Assembly (NCBI GenBank): GCA_023139105.1
Contig: JAGLOF010000041.1
Location: 1-33,792, forward strand
Length of the DNA stretch: 33,792 bases
From: a bacterium
GTDB lineage: Bacteria; Zhuqueibacterota; QNDG01; JAGLOF01
Reading direction: 5' to 3'
Below are positions 1 to 8,600 of the stretch, in pieces. The translations under genes were made by a program, and so were the position numbers. Every line of letters begins with the position of its first letter. The first letter of the stretch is position 1. The notes beneath the pieces are model-generated. The model was not told the origin of the DNA. It did not search any database and saw nothing but the letters and a program-made list of their open reading frames with translations.

Positions 1-205
1 TATCAATTTAAACTGCCGATAACAAGCTGAAGCCAGCCCTGAAGGATTGAATATCATTTCCAGTACCCGCCCCCTGCCCATGGCCGACAACAGCAAGTAC
101 GGCAACCGGCAACAATGTCACTGTTGGACCAACCCCGTACTCAGCAACGGCATGCTCTATGTAAGGAACTCATTTGGTCAATTGGTCTGCATTGATATGA
201 AATGA
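1..205 (+). pseudogene. C-terminal fragment of a PQQ-like beta-propeller, apparently frameshifted
   Basis: The last ~60 codons (23-205, stop TGA 203-205) read in one frame and match the C-terminal blade of the PQQ-like proteins further along the window: a CWTNPVLSNG stretch followed by YVRNSFGQLVCIDMK, compare CWTEPVL and VAIDLK in its neighbours. Upstream that frame has a TAA at 20-22. A short piece in another frame (12-29, TADNKL) matches the residues that should lie about ten positions earlier in the homologues, so roughly 30 bases with a frame change appear to be missing. Either the gene is decayed or the window edge carries sequence errors. The beginning is outside the window. Family assignment is good; the pseudogene call is moderate. 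Confidence 0.55.
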
Positions 206-268
206 AGGGCAATCGATAATAAAAAAAATGACTACCACTTCAAACTTTCCTCTCTCTCTTCCGTATCC

Positions 269-313
269 ATTATATCCGGAGGCTGGATAATTCATCCGAC
301 CTCCGGATATAAT
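269..313. repeat. Perfect 14-bp inverted repeat (hairpin)
   Basis: The arm ATTATATCCGGAGG (269-282) is perfectly inverted as CCTCCGGATATAAT (300-313). The 17-base centre can pair further (GGAT 285-288 with ATCC 294-297). No T-run follows on the + strand, so it is not a classical terminator, although it sits 64 bases after the stop of the preceding fragment. It could be a terminator-like hairpin, a protein-binding palindrome or a mobile-element remnant. Confidence 0.75.
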
Positions 314-558
314 GCCAAGGTAAAAATGCTATATCTCTGTACTCATGGAGGAATCCTCTAAAATTTAATGGATTCTTTATATGACTCATCCCTTAAATCA
401 TACAGTTTATCATATGAATCAGATACTTATCCCAAAACATTTCATTATTTTTAACATTGCACTTAAATTATTTGTAAAATTAGTATTTTCAAGTTTGCAT
501 ATTTGGATAATTCAGGTAATCGGTGTTTCTCTCCCGATTGCAGCACAAAACCCTTAGT

Positions 559-564
559 AGGAGG
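559..564 (+). promoter_or_regulatory. Ribosome binding site fixing the start of the first ankyrin gene
   Basis: AGGAGG lies 7 bases before ATG 572. It decides between that ATG and an in-frame ATG at 503, which has no such site and would bury the signal peptide behind 23 extra residues. Confidence 0.85.
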
Positions 565-571
565 TACTCCC

Positions 572-2398
572 ATGAATCGATGGCGCCACAGACTCACCGT
601 CATCTCTTTGATCGCTCTATGTATTGGCACAGCACAGGCACAGGATTTAACCGGCCTCATTGCCGAAGATCATTTTGATCAGGTGAAAGAGATAGTAGAA
701 ACAAATCCTGCGCTTATTAATAAGGCAGATGAGAGCAGCAACGCACCCATGCATATGGCTGCCTGGTTTGGCAGAGTTGAAATAATGAAATATTTCCTTG
801 AAAAAGGCGGAGATATTACCATTAAAAACAACCAACAGCAAACACCTCTATTGTTTGCAGTTTACGCAGGCCATACAGAAGTCTTTGATATTCTGCTGGA
901 TGCCGGTGCTGATCCTAAGATAATTGATAATCCCGGTCGTACCTTTCTCTTTTATGCAGCCCGGCAGGGCCATTTGGCGATCTCTAAAAAATTAGTGGCT
1001 GCCGGAATTGATATTAACTATAAAGAATCCCAAGCCGGCGGTACAGCCATCAATGCCGCTGCCGCTCAGGGACATACAGAAATTGTAAAATATTTAGCGG
1101 AAAATGGGGCTGATCTGACAATTCTTGAGAACAATATGGAATCTGTACTGCATAAGGCTGCTACTTCCGGTAAAGTCGATATTGTTAATTACCTTTTATC
1201 CAAGGGTCTGGATCCTTTGGCAAAAGACAATCAAAATGCAACTCCATTTCATAAAGCTGTAGCAAGTGGTCAGGTTGAGGCTGTTAAACCATTAATCGTA
1301 GAGGGCGTGGATATTGATTCCCGGGGCGGTGGACGCGAGACTCCTATTCAGATTGCCTTAAATGGCGGTTTTAAGGAAGTGGTTGATTTGCTTGTTCAAA
1401 AAGATGTCACCGTGAATCCCACGAGTAAAGCCGGCATTGCAATACTGCATCAGGCTGCATCAGGCGGACATAAATCTTTGGTTGACAAGCTTATTGTGGA
1501 AAATGCTGATCAGAACAGCGTGAGTGAGAATGGCGGAACGCTGCTTCATTCTGCAGCAGCAGGCGGACTCACAGAGTTAGCCGCAAAGATGATAGAAAAC
1601 GGTGCAGCAGTTAATCAAAAAAACAATGCGGGTCATTCACCTGTTTTCCTTGCAGTCAACAATGGACACGCCACCATGCTTGATCTGCTCGTAAAACACG
1701 GCGGGCAACTGGAGAGCACAAACGCAAATGGTCGCACACTATTACATACCATAGCCCGTAACGGAGGCATCAAAGGTGTAGAAATGCTTCTGGGTAATAA
1801 CGCTAATCCCAACATAGCAGACATGCAGGGCAATACTCCTGTTCATATGACGGCAAAATTTGATCATCTGGAAATTATGAAGAAATTGATCGAAAAAGGT
1901 GCTGATCTGGACCAGAAAAACAAGCTGGGTCAGACACCCCTGCATATAGCTCTGACATTAAACCACCATAAAATGTCCCTTTTCCTCATTGAGAACATGA
2001 AAAAGGTCACAGCAAAAGACCAACGGGGTAATACTGCCCTTCACCTGGCTTCCTTAAAGCATGATCTCATTGCAGTTGACAGGCTTCTTGCAAAAGGCGC
2101 AAAGGTCAAAGCAAAAAACTCACAAAAAGAAACACCTTTACACATGGCTGCCAAAACCTGGGGCAATGTTGAACTAATTGATATGCTGCTGGCAAATGGA
2201 GCAAAGATTAATGCGCAGGACAAAGCAAAAAATACACCTTTGCACATCGCCGTTGATTTCTGGCGGACCGATAATGTGAAACTACTTGTGGAAAAGGGTG
2301 CAAATTGCAAAAAGAAAAACAGAGCAGGACATACCCCTGCAGTATTAGCGGCACAAAAAAACGCATCGGATTTAACAGCACTGTTAGCTGTACAATAA
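572..2398 (+). CDS. Secreted ankyrin-repeat protein (paralogue 1)
   Basis: The product is 608 residues. A signal peptide (MNRWRHRLTVISLIALCIG, cleavage near AQA-QD) is followed by about 17 ankyrin repeats that fill the rest of the protein, recognised by TPLHxAA-type turns about every 33 residues (for example NTPVHMTAK, QTPLHIAL, ETPLHMAAK, NTPLHIAVD). There is no catalytic domain and no membrane anchor, so a periplasmic or extracellular protein-binding scaffold is inferred. The start is chosen for the AGGAGG site and the signal peptide. It is followed after 25 bases by a secreted PQQ-like propeller, and the same two-gene order recurs at 3905-7016. The two ankyrin proteins align along their full length with the same repeat landmarks (LLHQAASGGH, GTLLHSAA, NGRTLLH), so they are duplicates. 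The partner of the scaffold is unknown; the adjacent propeller is the obvious candidate. Confidence 0.9.
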   Translation: MNRWRHRLTVISLIALCIGTAQAQDLTGLIAEDHFDQVKEIVETNPALINKADESSNAPMHMAAWFGRVEIMKYFLEKGGDITIKNNQQQTPLLFAVYAGHTEVFDILLDAGADPKIIDNPGRTFLFYAARQGHLAISKKLVAAGIDINYKESQAGGTAINAAAAQGHTEIVKYLAENGADLTILENNMESVLHKAATSGKVDIVNYLLSKGLDPLAKDNQNATPFHKAVASGQVEAVKPLIVEGVDIDSRGGGRETPIQIALNGGFKEVVDLLVQKDVTVNPTSKAGIAILHQAASGGHKSLVDKLIVENADQNSVSENGGTLLHSAAAGGLTELAAKMIENGAAVNQKNNAGHSPVFLAVNNGHATMLDLLVKHGGQLESTNANGRTLLHTIARNGGIKGVEMLLGNNANPNIADMQGNTPVHMTAKFDHLEIMKKLIEKGADLDQKNKLGQTPLHIALTLNHHKMSLFLIENMKKVTAKDQRGNTALHLASLKHDLIAVDRLLAKGAKVKAKNSQKETPLHMAAKTWGNVELIDMLLANGAKINAQDKAKNTPLHIAVDFWRTDNVKLLVEKGANCKKKNRAGHTPAVLAAQKNASDLTALLAVQ

Positions 2399-2423
2399 CA
2401 CCTCTACAATGGAAGGAATTAAA

Positions 2424-3683
2424 ATGATCTCATTTAAAATAAGTCGATTCATATGGGTAATAGCTATTATTGCCCTTATGACGAGTGCAGCTTTTGCTGA
2501 AGATTGGCCCCGTTTCCGTGGACCTCAAGGCAATGGCATCTCCATGGAAAAAAACTGGAATGCAGAGGCTCTTAATGGCACACCTGATGTTGAATGGGAA
2601 ACCCATGTCGGTATGGGTCACGGCACTATTACAATTATAGGAAACAGACTCTTTACTAACGGCAACAAACATGTCATAGCCGGACAAGACACTGTGAATG
2701 AAGATATTCTCTACTGTTTTGACTCAATAACAGGTGAAGAACTATGGCAGTATGCATACCCATGTGCTGACCGTGCATGGCCGGGTCCCCGTGCCACACC
2801 TACTATCGATGAAAACATTGTCTACAACCTTAGCTGGGAGGGTGACCTCTTTGCCTTGAATCTGGAAGACGGACGTGTTATCTGGAAGCTCAATATTGTT
2901 GAGCAAGGCCTGTCAGCCGTAAATAATTGGGGTTTTTGCGGTTCACCTGCCATAGTCGGTGAAAAATTACTTCTGAATCTTGGCAAAGCGGGTGTGGCAT
3001 TGAATAAGAAAACAGGTGAAGTTATCTGGAAGAGTGAAGCTGAAATGTGCGGTCTTACCAGCCCTGTTTTATTTGACTGGCAAGGCACAAAGATGGCCTT
3101 CTTCTCCAGTGAAAAATTTCTGCATGCCGTTGAAGTTGCCAGTGGAAAACTACAATGGTCATATGAGTGGAAAACCTGTAATGACCCTCAGGTTTTTGGT
3201 GACAAAGTTTTTCTCTCTGCCAACCACAACAGGAAACAAACCCGTGTAATCAAGATAACCGGTGCAGAGCCAGAACTTATCTGGGAAAAACGTTTTATGA
3301 TGAACTGGGCCTTTCAGAATGCCGTTCTGATAGATGGTTATGCCTATGGTTTTGGCAGTATCCGTCGCGACCAACCGCTACACTGCATTGAGCTTGAAAC
3401 AGGTGAACTGAAATGGCAGGAAAATTTAGGTGATTACGGTGCCTTGATTTCTGCAGATAATAAACTCATTATTTTAGATGGCGATGGCGATCTGTTAATA
3501 GCCAAGGCCTCATCGGAAAAATTTGAGACAATATCGAAGGCTAAAGTCCTGACCATGGCCTCACATGACAACCTGCCTGAAGATCGGCGAAACTACTGTT
3601 GGACAGAGCCTGTTCTCAATAACGGACGGGTATATGTACGTGGCAATTACGGTACTATTGCATGTATTAATGTTTCAAATTAA
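2424..3683 (+). CDS. Secreted PQQ-like beta-propeller protein (paralogue 1)
   Basis: The product is 419 residues with a signal peptide (about residues 1-24, ending AAFA before EDWPRFRGPQGNG). The mature part is a PQQ-like (quinoprotein-dehydrogenase-fold) beta-propeller with blade motifs such as DSITGEELWQY, NLEDGRVIWKL, NKKTGEVIWK and ELETGELKWQE. The ATG at 2424 is preferred over 2409 because GGAAGGA (2411-2417) is well placed for it. Such proteins are often named outer-membrane or PQQ-binding-like. I see no dehydrogenase-specific features, so cofactor binding is not claimed. It has several Cys residues (for example FCGSP, MCGLTSP, YCWTEP), which are shared with its paralogue at 5760. It closes a two-gene unit with the ankyrin gene and is followed by a strong terminator. 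Confidence 0.88.
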   Translation: MISFKISRFIWVIAIIALMTSAAFAEDWPRFRGPQGNGISMEKNWNAEALNGTPDVEWETHVGMGHGTITIIGNRLFTNGNKHVIAGQDTVNEDILYCFDSITGEELWQYAYPCADRAWPGPRATPTIDENIVYNLSWEGDLFALNLEDGRVIWKLNIVEQGLSAVNNWGFCGSPAIVGEKLLLNLGKAGVALNKKTGEVIWKSEAEMCGLTSPVLFDWQGTKMAFFSSEKFLHAVEVASGKLQWSYEWKTCNDPQVFGDKVFLSANHNRKQTRVIKITGAEPELIWEKRFMMNWAFQNAVLIDGYAYGFGSIRRDQPLHCIELETGELKWQENLGDYGALISADNKLIILDGDGDLLIAKASSEKFETISKAKVLTMASHDNLPEDRRNYCWTEPVLNNGRVYVRGNYGTIACINVSN

Positions 3684-3708
3684 ATAATAAAATAAAATTA
3701 GATTATTG

Positions 3709-3737
3709 GGCCTGCATTTTTTGCAGGCCTTTTTATT
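3709..3737 (+). terminator. Rho-independent terminator after the first ankyrin-propeller pair
   Basis: The stem GGCCTGCA (3709-3716) pairs perfectly with TGCAGGCC (3722-3729) around a TTTTT loop, followed by TTTTTATT. It ends the first ankyrin/propeller unit 26 bases after the stop codon. Confidence 0.92.
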
Positions 3738-3904
3738 ATCCCTTTCTAATCGCCACTCGTCACCATCTCCTGCAACTGACCACATAATTCTATATTTTCT
3801 AAATAATTAATAGTATTCTACAGGCGATAATAAGAAATCAGTCCTCTCTCAATCTGTGATCTGGTTTCTCTGCGTATATACATCTTCAATCAGGAGGACA
3901 TTCC

Positions 3905-5728
3905 ATGCTCTGGTGGCGAAATACCTTTATACTGTTTACTCTGACATTGCTCGGCTTGAACAACAGTCTCGCCCAAAGTTCAGACATTAATCAAGCAATT
4001 CGGGACCGCAATTGGTCTACAGTTCAATCCATTACAAAGACCAACCCCGGATTAATCACTACTGCAGACGAAAACGGCAATACTCCTCTGCATCGTGTAG
4101 CTCTGGCAGGCCATGCAGAAACACTTAAATATTTCATCGATTTAAATGCCGATTTAAATGTCCAAAATAAATCTCAGCAAACAGTATTAATGTACGCCTG
4201 CTATTCTGGCAATCTGGATGCAGTTCAATTATTACTGACACACGGCATAGATTACAAGGTTCTGGACAATCAGAACCGGCAGGCTCTCTATTACGCTGCC
4301 ATGCAGGGCCATATGGAGGTCACAAGGGAATTGTTGAAATTGGACGTTGATATCAACTTGAAAAATTCAGCAGGTGGCCATACCCCTATCTATTTTGCTG
4401 CAGCCATGGGCCATGTAAAAATTGTGGCCCTGCTCCTTGAGCACAAGGCCGATGCCACTTTAGTCAACACAGCAGGGGAAACAATACTCCACGCAGCAGC
4501 CCGCGACGGAGACATCGAAATCATTAATATTGGACTGGCAGCAGGATTGAATCCTGATACACCTGATAACAGTGGTGCCATTCCTTTTAATATGGCAGTC
4601 AACTCCGGTAAAGTTGCGGCTTGCCGTCTTTTAAAATCAGACAACACCGACATCAATGCCAAGGGAGGTAGCACTCAGCCTCCCCTGCAAACTGCCATAG
4701 TAAATGGGCATAAAGAGATGGTGGATTATCTTGTAGACCTGGGTGTTCGAATTACAGCCGTTGGACGCAATGGACGCCGTCTGCTGCATCAGGCAGCATC
4801 TGGTGGACACTCGAAACTTCTGGAAAGAATGCTGACACTGAAGGTTGATCTCAACTGCATCAATGAAAGTGGCGGCACGTTGTTACACTCTGCCGCTCAA
4901 GGTGGCTTGATTCCCATCGCCCAAAAGATGTTGGACAACGAAGGCGATCCCAATCTTGCCGACAATAGAGGATTCACACCGGTGCATTTGGCAGTGCACA
5001 ACGGACAACAGGCCATGCTCGAACTGTTGCTGAAACATGGTGGCAAACTGGGTTCAACTTCCCCCAACGGTCGCACACTTTTACACGATGTGGCCCGCTA
5101 TGGCAAAATCAAAGGTGTTCAAATGCTTATAGGGAATGGTGCTGATGTCAACACTAAAGACAAAGCAGGCAATACTCCGTTACAATTGGCCGCAGCCAAC
5201 GGGCATTCTGACGTTCTTCAAATACTTTTGGACAACGGGGCTCAGGTCAATGTACAGAACAAACAGAGATTAACACCGCTGCATCACGCCATTCAACAGA
5301 ATCAGCATGAGGCGGCCATGATACTGGCCAATGTTTCCACCAAAGTGAATACCCAGAATGGACAGGGCAATACTCCCTTGCATCTTGCCGCCTCCAAGCA
5401 TGATTTGTCGTTAATCGACTTGTTGCTGAACAAAGGAGCAAAAAACAATCGAAAGAACAAGGCCGGAGAGACCGCCCTTCATTGTGCTGCCAAAAGCTGG
5501 AATAACACCAAAGCAATTGATCTGCTACTCAAACATGAATGCGATCTTGAAGCTGTCGATGCAAATCAGAACACAGCTCTTCACTTGGCACTGGCTTACA
5601 AAAGACCTGAGAATGCCCGGCATCTGCTTAACAAAGGGGCTGATTGCGACAGAGCCAACAAATCAGGAGAAACCGCAAAGTCATTGGCAGCGAAAAACCA
5701 CATAGCCCTTGACGTCTCCCCCAAATAA
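3905..5728 (+). CDS. Secreted ankyrin-repeat protein (paralogue 2)
   Basis: The product is 607 residues. A signal peptide (MLWWRNTFILFTLTLLGLNN, cleavage near SLA-QSS) precedes about 17 ankyrin repeats (NTPLHRVAL, HTPIYFAAA, ETILHAAAR, NTPLQLAAA, NTPLHLAAS and so on). AGGAGG at 3892-3897 sits 7 bases before the ATG. It has the same length and repeat order as the ankyrin protein at 572, including irregular repeats such as RRLLHQAASGGH and NGRTLLHDVAR, so it is a tandem paralogue. The spacer before it (3738-3904) has no visible gene and probably holds its promoter. The product is inferred to be a secreted binding scaffold paired with the propeller 31 bases downstream. Confidence 0.9.
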   Translation: MLWWRNTFILFTLTLLGLNNSLAQSSDINQAIRDRNWSTVQSITKTNPGLITTADENGNTPLHRVALAGHAETLKYFIDLNADLNVQNKSQQTVLMYACYSGNLDAVQLLLTHGIDYKVLDNQNRQALYYAAMQGHMEVTRELLKLDVDINLKNSAGGHTPIYFAAAMGHVKIVALLLEHKADATLVNTAGETILHAAARDGDIEIINIGLAAGLNPDTPDNSGAIPFNMAVNSGKVAACRLLKSDNTDINAKGGSTQPPLQTAIVNGHKEMVDYLVDLGVRITAVGRNGRRLLHQAASGGHSKLLERMLTLKVDLNCINESGGTLLHSAAQGGLIPIAQKMLDNEGDPNLADNRGFTPVHLAVHNGQQAMLELLLKHGGKLGSTSPNGRTLLHDVARYGKIKGVQMLIGNGADVNTKDKAGNTPLQLAAANGHSDVLQILLDNGAQVNVQNKQRLTPLHHAIQQNQHEAAMILANVSTKVNTQNGQGNTPLHLAASKHDLSLIDLLLNKGAKNNRKNKAGETALHCAAKSWNNTKAIDLLLKHECDLEAVDANQNTALHLALAYKRPENARHLLNKGADCDRANKSGETAKSLAAKNHIALDVSPK

Positions 5729-5759
5729 CCATCGCATTGACAGAGTTAAGAGGAAAACA

Positions 5760-7016
5760 ATGAAAAATACAACATTCTTTAAGTTGGGGGCTGTTTTGGT
5801 CCTCACCCTTTTATGCAACAGGCTCTCAGCTCAGGACTGGCCAAGATTCCGCGGCCCCGACGGCCTGGGAATAGCCAGCAATCAAACACTTTCTGCATCG
5901 GCACTGCAAGGCAGTCCTGACATTGTCTGGGAAAGCAATGTTGGCAAAGGACACGGCACCATTATTATCGCCGATGACATTCTGTTCAGTACTGGAAATA
6001 AATTTGTTGTGGCCGGAGAAGACACACTGTATGAAGACATTCTTTACTGTCTTGATACCCGGACTGGAGAGGAATTGTGGCATTTTGCCCACGCCTGCCG
6101 CGACAGAAACTGGCCAGGTCCACGCAGCACACCCATGGTTAACGATGGATTGGTCTATCATGTCAGCTGGACTGGAGATCTCTTTGGCCTGGATGTTCAA
6201 AGCGGTCAAGTGAGATGGTCGGTTAACCTGATCGATTCGGGTCTCACCCGCAACAACCGCTGGGGATTCTGCAGTTCTCCCGTAGTAGATGGGGATCGAC
6301 TCTATCTCAACTGTGGCAAATCCGGTGTGGCCTTCAACAAGAAAACCGGGAAACTTATCTGGAGAAGCGATGCAGAGATTTGTGGCCTGTCCACACCGGT
6401 ATTCTTCGATTGGAAAGGCCAGCGTTTGGGGCTTTTTTCCAGCGATAAAGATCTGCATGCTGTTTCCCTCGAAACCGGGGCCATACAATGGAGCTACGCG
6501 TGGTCAAACTACAACAACCCCGTAGTACTGGGAGATCAACTGCTGTTGACGGGAAGTCTGAACAGCAAACAGTCCCGGCTGATGAAAATGCACGACGACT
6601 CACTTGAAGTCTTGTGGGAAAGCGATGTGGTTTCCGGTTGGGCTTTTCAGAACGTAGTGGTTAAAGATCAATTTGTCTATGGATTTGGCATGGAAAGACG
6701 CATCCGCCCCTTACAGTGTTTTGACTTGAATACAGGGGAGTTGAAATGGCAGGAAGACCTTGGAGTTTACGGAGCGTTCATCATGGCAGGTAAAAATGCC
6801 CTGATCCTGGATGGTGACGGAGATTTAATTGTTGCAGAATTTTGTCCGGAGAAATTGACTCTAATGGCTTCTGCCAAAATCCTCCCTATGGCCCCTGGGG
6901 GCAACCTCCCCAATCAAAGAAAGAACTATTGCTGGACAGAGCCTGTTTTATACAGTGGTAAGGCATATGTCAGGGACAATTATGGCAATATTGCCTGTGT
7001 AAACATGACGTTATAA
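5760..7016 (+). CDS. Secreted PQQ-like beta-propeller protein (paralogue 2)
   Basis: The product is 418 residues with a signal peptide (MKNTTFFKLGAVLVLTLLCN, ending RLSA before QDWPRFRGPDGLG) followed by PQQ-like propeller blades (DTRTGEELWHF, DVQSGQVRWSV, NKKTGKLIWRS, DLNTGELKWQE). The ATG at 5760 is chosen for the AAGAGGA site (5748-5754) and the signal peptide. It is the counterpart of the protein at 2424 with shared landmarks along the whole length: GNK..VAG.DT..EDILYC, WPGPR.TP, WGFC.SP, KNYCWTEPVL. By eye its codons look more GC-rich than those of the first copy, as do those of its ankyrin partner, which suggests the duplication is not recent. Function unknown; extracytoplasmic. Confidence 0.88.
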   Translation: MKNTTFFKLGAVLVLTLLCNRLSAQDWPRFRGPDGLGIASNQTLSASALQGSPDIVWESNVGKGHGTIIIADDILFSTGNKFVVAGEDTLYEDILYCLDTRTGEELWHFAHACRDRNWPGPRSTPMVNDGLVYHVSWTGDLFGLDVQSGQVRWSVNLIDSGLTRNNRWGFCSSPVVDGDRLYLNCGKSGVAFNKKTGKLIWRSDAEICGLSTPVFFDWKGQRLGLFSSDKDLHAVSLETGAIQWSYAWSNYNNPVVLGDQLLLTGSLNSKQSRLMKMHDDSLEVLWESDVVSGWAFQNVVVKDQFVYGFGMERRIRPLQCFDLNTGELKWQEDLGVYGAFIMAGKNALILDGDGDLIVAEFCPEKLTLMASAKILPMAPGGNLPNQRKNYCWTEPVLYSGKAYVRDNYGNIACVNMTL

Positions 7017-7017
7017 A

Positions 7018-7054
7018 GAATTACAAAGCCCGCCACTGGCGGGCTTTGTAATTC
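7018..7054 (+). terminator. Strong hairpin terminator after the second ankyrin-propeller pair
   Basis: A perfect 17-bp stem (7018-7034 with 7038-7054) has a 3-base ACT loop. Its GC-rich core GCCCGCC/GGCGGGC is followed by TTTGTAATT. It starts one base after the stop codon. The A/T flanks on both sides would let it act in both orientations. Confidence 0.85.
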
Positions 7055-7350
7055 AATCAACACCTCCACAAACCTTATTTTATTCCAATCCAGACAAGCT
7101 TGGATGAATACTACTTTTCACTGGAAATTCCCTATTAAAAATAGTTACATTAAAAGAATTATCTGCACAGCTCAGGACAAGCATGAAACCCATTATTTAT
7201 AAAGACTCTCTGTCCGGATCAGTGCAACGCCATTCATCCCTTTTCCAAGGACATTTATCCCATCATATCGAAGTTAATCCCAAAGGTTTTTCACATAATC
7301 ACATTATTGATTATTTTAATTTCGATTCATTAAAAGTTAAAAGGAGTATC
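7055..7350. other. Intergenic region upstream of the third propeller gene
   Basis: This spacer of about 300 bases lies between the terminator and the next start codon. The reading frame of the downstream gene is open back to an ATG at 7183, but the translation there does not look like a secreted protein and no good ribosome binding site precedes it. The spacer probably carries the promoter for the next unit. I cannot identify its elements with confidence and see no RNA gene. Confidence 0.45.
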
Positions 7351-8565
7351 ATGAAATCACTAACTCGCTCAATACTGCTCATTGCTCTGATGGCACTATT
7401 CACCTCATCATTAAGAGCTGATGACTGGTCACGCTGGCGCGGTAATAATGCCAATAGCATTTCATTGGAGAAAAACTGGAACCCTGAAGCCCTTGGCGCT
7501 CAATTTAAGAAAGTGTGGGAAGTACAGGTTGGTAACGGTTGGTCAACAGTTTCTGTCTCCAAAGGACATATCTACACAATGGGTAATGTCGATTCTAAAG
7601 ACATTGTACTCTGCCTTGATGAAAAGACAGGTACTACGCTTTGGCAATATGCATATGATTGCCCGGCCGGCAACTTTCCGGGCCCCCGGAGCACACCGGT
7701 ATTAGACGGTACACTGGTCTATACTGTTGGACGGAATGGAGACATCTACGCCCTGGACATAAAAACAGGTAAAGTTAAATGGCATGTTAATGTAATGAGC
7801 ACCTTTGGCGCAGAAAATATCACCTGGGGTTTCAGTTCCTCTCCTGTAATTGATGGTAATATGCTCATTATCAATGCAAATACGCACGGTATTGCCCTTA
7901 ATAAAAAGACCGGCTCAAAAATCTGGGCCAGTGCTCCTGGCAAGTGCGGATATGCATCGGCAACAATTTATACACATAATAATAAAAAATTTGCAGCTAT
8001 CTTCAGTCAAAATGCCGTCTATGGCGTTGAACTGTCCACAGGAACACCAGCCTGGTCATATCCATGGACAACAGATTATGACATAAATGCGTCAGATCCT
8101 GTTTATTACGAAGGGAAAATATTCATCTCTTCAGGTTATAATCGCGGTTGCACTTTACTGGATATATCAGGAAGCAAGCCGAAGGCTATCTATGAAAACA
8201 AGAATATGAGTGCCCATTTTGGCAGCGTTGTTTTAAAGGGAAAATATCTCTACGGCCCCGATGGAAATACCGGTGACGGCAATGCAAAACTAACCTGTCT
8301 GAACATCGAAACCGGTAATGTAGAATGGAGCAAGGTAATTGGAAATAACGCTCTTATAGCAGCAGGCGACTATTTAATTACAATCTCCGAACGCGGCCGC
8401 GTCCACATTGCCAGGTGGACTTATGAAAGCTATAAGGAAATTGCCACAGCTGTGGTATTACCTACTTCACGCAGGAACCCCACATGGACTGCTCCGGTAC
8501 TGGCCAATGGCGTGCTCTATTGCCGAAATGGCTTGGGACAGTTAGTTGCAATTGATCTGAAATAA
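7351..8565 (+). CDS. Secreted PQQ-like beta-propeller protein (third intact copy)
   Basis: The product is 404 residues. AAGGAG (7341-7346) precedes the ATG, and a signal peptide (MKSLTRSILLIALMALFTSS, ending LRA before DDWSRWRG) follows. PQQ-like blades are visible: DEKTGTTLWQY, DIKTGKVKWHV, NKKTGSKIWAS, NIETGNVEWSK. It is related to the two propellers upstream but more distant, and lacks an ankyrin partner. Its C-terminal NPTWTAPVLANGVLYCRNGLG stretch, split here only by name, is closest to the broken fragment at the start of the window. No terminator follows, and the next gene begins 35 bases later, so it may be the first gene of the long operon downstream. Role unknown; extracytoplasmic. 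Confidence 0.87.
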   Translation: MKSLTRSILLIALMALFTSSLRADDWSRWRGNNANSISLEKNWNPEALGAQFKKVWEVQVGNGWSTVSVSKGHIYTMGNVDSKDIVLCLDEKTGTTLWQYAYDCPAGNFPGPRSTPVLDGTLVYTVGRNGDIYALDIKTGKVKWHVNVMSTFGAENITWGFSSSPVIDGNMLIINANTHGIALNKKTGSKIWASAPGKCGYASATIYTHNNKKFAAIFSQNAVYGVELSTGTPAWSYPWTTDYDINASDPVYYEGKIFISSGYNRGCTLLDISGSKPKAIYENKNMSAHFGSVVLKGKYLYGPDGNTGDGNAKLTCLNIETGNVEWSKVIGNNALIAAGDYLITISERGRVHIARWTYESYKEIATAVVLPTSRRNPTWTAPVLANGVLYCRNGLGQLVAIDLK

Positions 8566-8600
8566 TTAATATACAATTACTGTAACAAAGGAATTATCAG

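Larger units (their letters stand above)
206..571. other. Intergenic region upstream of the first ankyrin gene
   Basis: This AT-rich spacer of about 366 bases lies between the propeller fragment and the first ankyrin gene. It contains a strong inverted repeat (269-313) and, close to the gene, a smaller 6-bp inverted repeat (AATCGG / CCGATT, about 516-538) before the ribosome binding site. The promoter of the ankyrin-propeller pair probably lies in the very AT-rich stretch 400-500, but I cannot point to a convincing -35/-10 pair. I see no coding signal in it on either strand. Confidence 0.5.

Noticed and set aside
5826..6488. A 220-codon open frame on the minus strand
   Set aside because: It lies wholly inside the propeller gene at 5760-7016 in antisense, has no ribosome binding site and reads as low-complexity, Cys/His-scattered translation unlike any family I recognise.
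572..8565. Functional PQQ-dependent dehydrogenases
   Set aside because: The propeller fold is evident, but I see no alcohol- or glucose-dehydrogenase-specific features such as the vicinal Cys ring or catalytic Asp context, so only PQQ-like is claimed.
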